Assembly: GCF_026151205.1 (NCBI RefSeq)
Contig: NC_087082.1
Span: forward strand, 20,546,494 to 20,610,493
Direction of reading: 5' to 3'
Length of the DNA: 64,000 bases
DNA from: Bolinopsis microptera
Taxonomy: Eukaryota > Ctenophora > Tentaculata > Lobata > Bolinopsidae
This document shows positions 36,375 to 45,300 of the stretch, piece by piece (the first letter of the stretch is position 1; each line of letters starts with the position of its first letter). The notes beneath the pieces were generated by a model that worked only from the letters and a program-made list of their open reading frames with translations, made no database searches and was not told the origin of the DNA. The position numbers and the translations under genes are program-made.

Positions 36375-39300
36375 CTGTTGTTGTATTGCTGGCCAAATAG
36401 CTTTACAAATAGTCGTTAACGTTCATTTTAGACAGTAATTGTCCATTGTTACTGTTAGTAGGACTAACCCGGGCCCCCCCAGCGTGCGCTACTTCGTAGC
36501 ACTTGCCACGGGCTAATATTTCGAAAAGAAAGCGGCGCGCGCTACTTCGAATAAATTTAGACGAGTAACATCCGTCAACCCAAATACCACGTTTATTTTT
36601 AGCGACGTTTGACCTAATATAGGTTATGTTGACTTCTGTTTAAGGGGAGATACACCAAAACCGTTTTTGCTCCGAACATCGATTTTATTTTATATTATTT
36701 TTAAATAGACAAAAAGAATAAGATTGTACACCTTCAAAAATTTTTAAAAATATTCCCTCATCGAGAAAAAAAATATTTTTCTTTTTCGAAAATTTTTAAA
36801 ATTTGGAGAAGTCTGTCACTGTAATACCGATAGTTCGGCCATTTAAAAAGTTTTTTGGCTGATTTTTTTACTGAACATTACTTACACTCCGTACTAGAAG
36901 CCATTGAAAGGATTATATAATTGAACAATAAATGACCAAGTTACAGACCGAACAAGGTGAAAAAAGAAAAATTGGGATTTTTGCCTACCACCAAAGTTGT
37001 ACATTTCACCAACCGCCCAGGTCATCAGATATCGCTTCAAAAATTCTTGTGAGTGTAGTTGATGATCATGGCAAGCTTTTTGGAACCGGATTTCCCTCAA
37101 TTTTGAGTTTTAAGCTATGCAATGTGGCCTCAAACGACTTAGTAAAATTCATCGTAAAAAAGGGCAAAAAAGGCAGATTTAAGGCTTAAAATGCCTATAA
37201 CTCAAAAAGTATCAGTTTTTTTGAAATAATTTTTACAGGATCGTAATCAGCTTGGTAAGACGAATCTTTTAGTACCAAATAGGTGCTTTTAGAAGACAAA
37301 TTGTCTTAAATAGTTTTCTAGCTCGAACACAAGGGTCCCCCCTTGTATAAATTTTGTACAAATTGTACACATTTTTTTACAAATTTTGTGGCTTTGAATA
37401 TTATAAATGTCGTACTAAAAGATTCGTCTTACCAAGCTGATTACGATCCTGTAAAAATTATTTCAAAAAAACTGATACTTTTTGAGTTATAGGCATTTTA
37501 AGCCTTAAATCTGCCTTTTTTGCCCTTTTTTACGATGAATTTTACTAAGTCGTTTGAGGCCACATTGCATAGCTTAAAACTCAAAATTGAGGGAAATCCG
37601 GTTCCAAAAAGCTTGCCATGATCATCAACTACACTCACAAGAATTTTTGAAGCGATATCTGATGACCTGGGCGGGTGGTGAAATGTACAACTTTGGTGGT
37701 AGGCAAAAATCCCAATTTTTCTTTTTTCACCTTGTTCGGTCTGTAACTTGGTCATTTATTGTTCAATTATATAATCCTTTCAATGGCTTCTAGTACGGAG
37801 TGTAAGTAATGTTCAGTAAAAAAATCAGCCAAAAAACTTTTTAAATGGCCGAACTATCGGTATTACAGTGACAGACTTCTCCAAATTTTAAAAATTTTCG
37901 AAAAAGAAAAATATTTTTTTTCTCGATGAGGGAATATTTTTAAAAATTTTTGAAGGTGTACAATCTTATTCTTTTTGTCTATTGAAATGAAATGAAATGA
38001 AATGAGGTATTTATATCCCGCTCATATGATTAACCAACAACACAAGGAAGAGGTTAACCATGTCAGAGCGGCTGACTGTGAGTAATGTGAGCAAATGTGT
38101 AAAATGAACAAAAGTATAACTCAAAAAGGCTTAAGACAAAATTAAAACATCTTTTATTGTAAACACCGCACTAAACTAAAAAGAAGCAGAAACCATACAA
38201 TACGTGTAGGTATTATAAATGATAATACAGTGACATGATCAACAAAAAAGAGAGACAGATCCTAGAAAGGTAGAGATCAAGACATAAAATGGAGTGCAGT
38301 AAAAAATAAAAGCCAATGTGTCTTGCAAAGTGAAGACAAATGGGAAGAAAAAACATCAAAACTGATTATATAAATGGTTCTTTAACATTCGCTTGAAGCA
38401 GTTGGTATCAGTAATACATCTCAACATCATTGGAAGAGAGTTCCATGCAATCGGTGCATGGCTTGAGAAACGTCTGTCATCAACTTTTGACCTTTTATTC
38501 TTTGGTACCTTTAACATGAGATGGTCAACAGATCTTTTCGACCTGGTCATGGTGTTTGAAAGTTCTGTATCCACTACAGCCACATCTAGTAATGCTTTTA
38601 GGTAATCAGGTGCAGTACCGTGAACTGATTTGTGGGTTAAAAGACAAACCTTAAAGAAGATTCGTTGGTCTATAGGGAGTATGTGGGCCTTCTTATAGAA
38701 GGGAACCAAGTCCGTGGTTCTGTCTTCTATGTTATAGATGAAACGAACTGCCCCATTAAGGGTGGATCTAAGTTTGTTTAATCTGGTCTTGGGTAGATTC
38801 ATGTACAGAGAATTACAGTAATCTAATTTAGATATAACCAGTTGTTTCACCAACATCAATTTAATGCCTTCATCCAGGTAACGACCAATAGTTCTTAAGT
38901 TCATCATTGTCCAGCTACATTTCCTTTTCACATTATTTATTTGTCTTTCCATGTTTAAAGTTTCATCAAATTTGACACCTAGACTCTTCCAGCTGTCTCC
39001 TTTGCACTCCGTAGGTAGAATTTCAGTGCTTCCGAATTGTAGTCTGACACTGAGTTCACACTTTTTTAGAACATGGCTCTTTCCTAACACCAGTAGTTCT
39101 GTCTTTGTTTCATTCAGTTTCATGTAATTGTTCACCATCCATGTTTTGATCTCTGCAAGACATTTGTTTGTCCTGTCTTGGACATCAGTGAACTGTACCA
39201 CACGGTTTGGTTGAAACGAGATGTACAGTTGGGAATCATCTGCATATAGCTGTATATCAAGACCATATTTGGCAGCAATTTTTTGGAGAGCTTTGATATA

Positions 39301-42300
39301 GAGGATGAAAAGAATAGGCCCCAAGAGTGATCCCTGGGGAACTCCAAACAAAAGCTCCAAGAAAGTAGAAAGATTATCGTCAATCTTCACACAGAAGTGT
39401 CTCTTCTCAAGGTAGGACTTTATCCATTGCAGTGCACTTCCAGTAATTCCATAGTCTTTCATAAGCTTTTCCAATAAGACTGTGTGGTCAATGGTATCAA
39501 ACGCTGCACTTAAGTCGAGAAGTACAACAATAACAACATTCCCAGCTTCAATTTCTTTGTTAAGATCATCACACATTCTTACAAGTAATGTTTCACAGCT
39601 GTGGTTAGGGCGGTATCCAGATTGGACGTCCGAGTAGAGGCTATGTGTCGTGAGATGGACGTTGAGCTGGTTAAGTACAGTTCTCTCTAGGATCTTGGAG
39701 AACGCAGAGAGGTTAGAGACTGGTCGATAGTTACTGAGAATATCAACATCAGCATTTTCCTTCTTCAAAGTCGGCTTGATGACTGCTTTCTTCATATCTG
39801 AGGGAAAGATTCCAGTCTTTAAGGATGAGTTCAAGACGTGGAGTAAAATAGGTGTCAGTTCAGCGACACAGTTTTTTAAGAGAAATGCTGGGATCGGATC
39901 CAAGCAGCAGAACTTGTTAGACATCTTCGATACCAGGTCTTTGAGTTCATCAGCTGTTATCTCAGAGAAATTATCAAAGATGAAGTCTTTATCAAGAACA
40001 GGATCTTTGTCTTTGTCTTTGTCTTTGTCTTTGTCTTTGTCTTTGTCTTTGTCTTTGTCTTTGTCTTTGTCTTTGTCTTTGTCTTTGTTTATATCTTTGT
40101 CTTTGTCTTTGTCTTTGTTTATATCTTTGTCTTTGTCTTTGTCTTTTTCTTTGTCTTTGTCTTTGTCTTTGTCTTTGTCTTTGTCTTTGTCTTTGTCTTT
40201 AACAGAATCTTTTCCTTCCTTCTCAATGGCTCGTCTGATGGTAGCAACCTTTTCAGCGAAAAAATCTTTAAAATCTTCTGATAGTTTAACAGGATCCTTG
40301 TAGTTTGGAAGGTTTTGGGTGTCATTTCCTAAAAGTCTGTTGACTTTTTTGTACAATGCTTTAGTATCCCCTGAAGAGGACCTAAGAGAGGTTTTGTGGT
40401 GAGCACATCTTTTAACAAACTCTACTCGGGAAAACTCATCTCTTAGCTTAACATAATCAGATCTCAAGTACTCAGATCTTTCACTGTCTATATAATCTAC
40501 TTTATCTTTTCTCCAGGCACGTTCCGCAGTTCTTCTTTTTCGCCTGAGAATACGAAGTTCTAGATCTAACCAGGGCATTGGCTTCTTGGTAATCTTCTTT
40601 TTTATGTAGGGACAATGTTTATCCATTAACTGAGTGAGTACGGTGTTGTAAAGGACGACAGCATCATTCGGAGACATATCTTTGGGGAAGTTTGTCAGTT
40701 TTGAAATTACAATATCTTCTTTAAACTGTTCTGTATCAATTAAATTAAAGTTTCTGTAGTTCATAAATTTAACGTCTTCTTTGGTCTTTGTCTTGATGTC
40801 TGCATCGAAGAGGACAAGGAAATGGTCAGATTTGGTTCTTGAGGGACGGATTTCAAATGAAGTCAGTTTTTCCTTGAAGGATCTATTAGTAACTACAAGA
40901 TCTAGGGTTCCACCTTGGTCATGGGTTGGCTCAAGAGGAACATGTTGATAAAGGTCATACTCCTCCAGGAGTTGGTAGAGCTTCTTTGGGTAGTGTTCTT
41001 CAGTCTTTTCCATGTGAAAGTTGAAATCTCCAGCGATAATAGGAAAACCAGGTTTGACTGTGAGGTCTTTAAGGTAGTCTTCAAATTCTTCTAGAAAGGC
41101 ACACTCCGTGTACCGAGCCTTCTTGGTATAAGGAGGCCGATACAAGTTCACAAGTCTCACAATATCTTGTTGAGATTGTAGCAGTGATTCCATCACTTGG
41201 AAGGATTTGTACTTCGTGACCTTACTATTACATTTTAACTGGAGGACATCACGAAATAGCATAGCTATACCTCCTCCTCCTCTATGTTTTCGTGGGTCCG
41301 AGAGTATATTCCAACCAAGGTCTTTGATCTCCATTATCTTAGCTGTGTTTCCATCACGAAAGAAAGTTTCTTGTACAAAACAGATGTCACAGTCAACTTC
41401 TTGAAGATGCTCTAAGACTCCGACTGTTTTGTTCACTAGGGATCTTACATTGAACGTTCCAATCCTTAAACTCTTCCTAGGCGTAGTTTGGTCTCCTTTG
41501 TCTTCTGTACGTACCAGTTTTTTGAACTCTCACATCCTGCTGTCCTATTCATGATTCCAATCCGTTCTCTTACATACGAGGGACATAGGTTGTCAGAGGC
41601 TTTATGGGTCTTTGCTGAGTTCTTCTCCGAGTGTTTACTACTTTTGGCGCAGTTAGAGCACTTTATCTTTGTGACAATATTTTCACTCTTGCTTCTACAG
41701 TCTTTTGACTTGTGGTTTCCTGCACAGAAGAAACATGTTGGGTCTTTATCTTTGGCTTTACAGTACAGGGAGTTAGCCATGTGACCAAATTCCTGGCAAT
41801 GATAACATTGGATGACATGAATTCGGTCTGTGACATGGTGTTCCCTAAGGTCAATGTGTACATAGTCTCTGTTTTGTCTGATTGACTGACGTACTGCTGC
41901 AGTGACACGGATGACAGCCGTTTTCTCTTTATCATCGAAGAAAACCACTTTAACCGCATCGTCTTTTTCAGAAGAGGACTTCAGTACTTCATTCTTTTCC
42001 AACAGTTTCTCTAGCAATGTATCCTTGTTTGTGATGTCAGAGGGAATATTTCGAATAGACAGTTTGGGGTCCAATTTCTTCCCTGGTTCGGACTTTGTCG
42101 ATACCTTGTATTTATCTTGACTTTTAAATACCGTCTCAGCTTTGTTAAGTTGATCCTTGGTACTGAACTTGAAAGTCGCAGTATTTCCGGACACTCTAAA
42201 ATTCTTCACTGGGTTTATTTTAAGGGAACCTTTCATTTCCTTTTCATCATCAATTGTGATAGGTTCTGCGTCTTCAGAGTCTGTGGTCTTTTTCTCAACT

Positions 42301-45300
42301 GTGAGTGTGTGTTTTTCTGCAAGCATAGTTTCTTCTTTTGCTTTCTTTTCTTTGGGTAGTGTTGCTACCACTGTATTCAATAAATCTGGTAGTATTGTGG
42401 GCAGTACTTCTGCTAGTACCTCTTTGAGCTGTGTCTTTATAATTTCCTTGAAATCTGGTGATTCCTGTTTAATAGGAGTTGTGGCTTGTTTTGTTCCTAA
42501 AACTTGTTGTGTTAGTTGGAGAGCATTTTTGGAGAAAGTGTACAAATCCTGGATAACAACAAACATCTCCATTTTTTTATTTGCAGACGTAAGTTCATCA
42601 AATATCGCTGATTGAATAGTTACCTTAATCTTATTGTCATTATCATCTTTCTTACCTTTAAACAAAAGTGTATTGCGGTTTATCTTTTCCAATTGTTCCT
42701 CCATCTTTTTCATGTCCAACTTCATCTTTTCCATGTCAAAAACCCTGCTAGAAAGATCAAGGACCGAAGGGACAAGTGACAAATTGTCAGTTCTTAAAAA
42801 AACTAAACAACTGTTTTGTAATAATTCGATACCTCAAATTATTTGTTATATAGTAGTGTTGAAAGTATTTAAAAATAATATAAAATAAAATCGATGTTCG
42901 GAGCAAAAACGGTTTTGGTGTATCTCCCCTTAATCTCGCTCATTTAGCTTACCCTTTGGACTCCATAAAGTCAATGATAGATGTCTCAGATTTCCAGCAA
43001 TCAAAATTAACTTCGTCTCCTCCCATGTGCAACCATTGGCTTGGGAACGAGTCTTTAAGGTCTTGGTATATATCCTGGAATGATGGTTGGAGGTAAAGAA
43101 CTGCTTTCTTTAATGAGGAAGAAATCTGCGAGTGTGATAAGCACCCTTAAACTCTTAAACAGTTTCCAAAATCTCAGTCCCCTCAGACTCAGAGTTTCGT
43201 GTAAAAATGCTGAATTCAAATTCTAACGAAATATTTATTCTAACGAAAACGACCTTTAAAACAGGGTACAGCTCCTCGTTAACTACATTCATCTGCCCAC
43301 AGGGCGGTTCCAAACAATAGTCAGTCCACGGTTCTTTACCAACACACACGACTAGATCACCTGGATATTGAGATTGGAAACTAGTTTATTTATTTAATTT
43401 CAACACTCCATAAAATATCTTATTTTTTATAACAAAATAACTTTAGTCCCTGGGATATTCCTACATTTTCCCTCACGGTATCCTCAACCTACCTTTCCCA
43501 GCAGCCTTGCCCCACTGCCATCCATATCCAGCATGTGCTGGGGCGTCTAGCTCCGGAACTATCCTAATACCCCGCTTCTGAAAACAGTACGTAAAAAACA
43601 TGTATCTCTCCTCACTGTGATTTGGTCAAATCGTGTTATAGATTAATTGTTACCCAAGGTTTACCACTTAAAGTTAACGAGTATGTTAAAATAACAGATC
43701 AAAGGAAACACCTCAGACATTAACCTTAGCATTGTTTATAACCTACCATGATAGTACCAAGACGCGCGCAGAGTTGGACTCGTTGCAAATTGACGGTCTA
43801 TTTGGAATATTTGGAACAAATATTTTACGAGTAACACCCGTAATTAACCTTAGCATAGGTGACGATATCCTTCACAGTTTCAGGAGTGTAAGTTTTATCA
43901 GGAAGATACGCCCCGTACTCTGACATCTTAGGGACTGTCTTACTGACAAAGGGGAAGCTGTGGCTGTCGGAGAGGTGCCAGTGCAGAGTGTTCATCTTAG
44001 CTGCTGCTAGACCGTCTAGAATCTTCCTGAACACATTGCAATTAGACCATCTAGTATCTTCCTGAACACATTGCAATCTTAGCTGCTGCTAGACTGTCTA
44101 GTATCTTCCTGAACACATTGCAATTAGACCATCTAGTATCTTCCTGAACACATTGCAATCTTAGCTGCTGCTAGACTGTCTAGTATCTTCCTGAACACAT
44201 TGCAATTAGACCATCTAGTATCTTCCTGAACACATTGCAATCTTAGCTGCTGCTAGACCATTAATGAACTTATTACTGTAGCTGCTGCTAGACCGTCTAG
44301 AATCTTCCTGAACACATTGCAATTAGACCATCTAGTATCTTCCTGAACACATTGCAATCTTAGCTGCTGCTAGACTGTCTAGTATCTTCCTGAACACATT
44401 GCAATTAGACCATCTAGTATCTTCCTGAACACATTGCAATCTTAGCTGCTGCTAGACTGTCTAGTATCTTCCTGAACACATTGCAATTAGACCATCTAGT
44501 ATCTTCCTGTATCTTCCTGAACGCATTGCAATCTTAGCTGCTGCTAGACCATTAATGAACTTATTACTGTAGCTGCTGCTAGACCATCTACAATCTTCCT
44601 GAACACATTGCAATTATCATCTTAGCTGCTGCTAGACCGTCTACAATCTTCCTGAACACATTGCAATCTTAGCTGCTGCTAGACCATCTAGAATCTTCCT
44701 GAACACATTGCAATGAAAAACTTATTACTGTGCTATACTGATACTTAATGAAATAGTCATGTAAATTGTTTATAGAATAGCTTTAGAGCTATCCCAATAA
44801 CCTGAACCATACAGCTGATAGACATAATTCTCACATTAACTAGGTAGAGTAGACTCTCAGTATATAGTATTAGTATATGTATAGTAAAGATGGAACCATG
44901 ATTGATAACCTACTTGATAACAGGAGTTGAAATGTAGTTCCTGCTGGTATCAAGTGACAGTCCTCGCCAGGGATAATAAGGACTGTCCACTATCTTTATA
45001 CTGTTAACTATGTAGGTCCTGTTGTCCACTGTGTCGGATAGAGCCAGCTGGGACAGTGTTTCAACTCCATGACGCGCTCCCTGGTGGAAATATGATTGGG
45101 AATCTCACCAGATCAACAAACAAGATCAATTCTATTTCTAAATGAAAATTTCATTTAATTTGTTGCACTGTTTTATACGTTTACTATTTTTACTAATAGT
45201 ACTAGTAGTATCAACAGCTCTTACAAAGTAAGAGGCAGCTTTGACTTTGGCGTCAACATTTCCTTGCTCGTCAGTAGAGACAGTAAGTTCGTAGCTCTCA

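Larger units (their letters stand above)
37984..42865 (-). mobile_element. Full-length non-LTR retrotransposon, L2/CR1-like (Jockey superfamily)
   Basis: A 4,882-bp element inserted in the right arm of the TTAA fold-back element. The palindrome gives the exact empty site, so the ends and the 4-bp duplication TATT (37,980-37,983 and 42,866-42,869) can be read directly. Order on the minus strand: 5' leader of about 83 bp, ORF1, ORF2 (endonuclease plus RT), 3' UTR with AATAAA (38,153-38,158), and a (TTTCA)n-type tail of short repeats instead of poly-A, as in L2/CR1 elements. Both ORFs are intact, so the insertion is young and possibly active. A degraded second copy lies at 6,195-7,812. Confidence 0.93.
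36644..42929. mobile_element. Palindromic TTAA-flanked DNA element (1.4 kb), split by a retrotransposon
   Basis: TTAA lies at both edges (36,640-36,643 and 42,930-42,933). The element starts GGGGAGATACACC and ends with its exact inverse. The left arm is 36,644-37,275, the loop 37,276-37,411, and the right arm 37,412-37,983 plus 42,870-42,929; both arms are 632 bp. The arms are nearly identical; the one difference I noted is near 37,013, where the left arm has CACCAACCG and the right CACCACCCG. TTAA duplication is the mark of piggyBac and of Kolobok elements, so it is a non-autonomous fold-back member of one of these. The paired 85-codon frames (36,932-37,189 and 37,498-37,755) are mirror images of each other and probably not genes. 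It sits in hexosaminidase intron 9. Confidence 0.88.

Noticed and set aside
36932-37189. 85-residue protein encoded twice, in inverted orientation (also 37,498-37,755)
   Set aside because: The two copies are the two arms of the TTAA fold-back element. The frame has no recognisable domain and its duplication follows from the palindrome.
39776-40303. Plus-strand 175-codon frame with a Ser-Leu run
   Set aside because: Antisense shadow of the Lys-Asp hexamer repeat in retrotransposon ORF2.
43825-44076. Hexosaminidase fragment starting MQCVQEDTRW as a separate small gene
   Set aside because: It is exon 6 read through from an upstream repeat copy in intron 5. The true exon begins at 44,026 by phase and family similarity.
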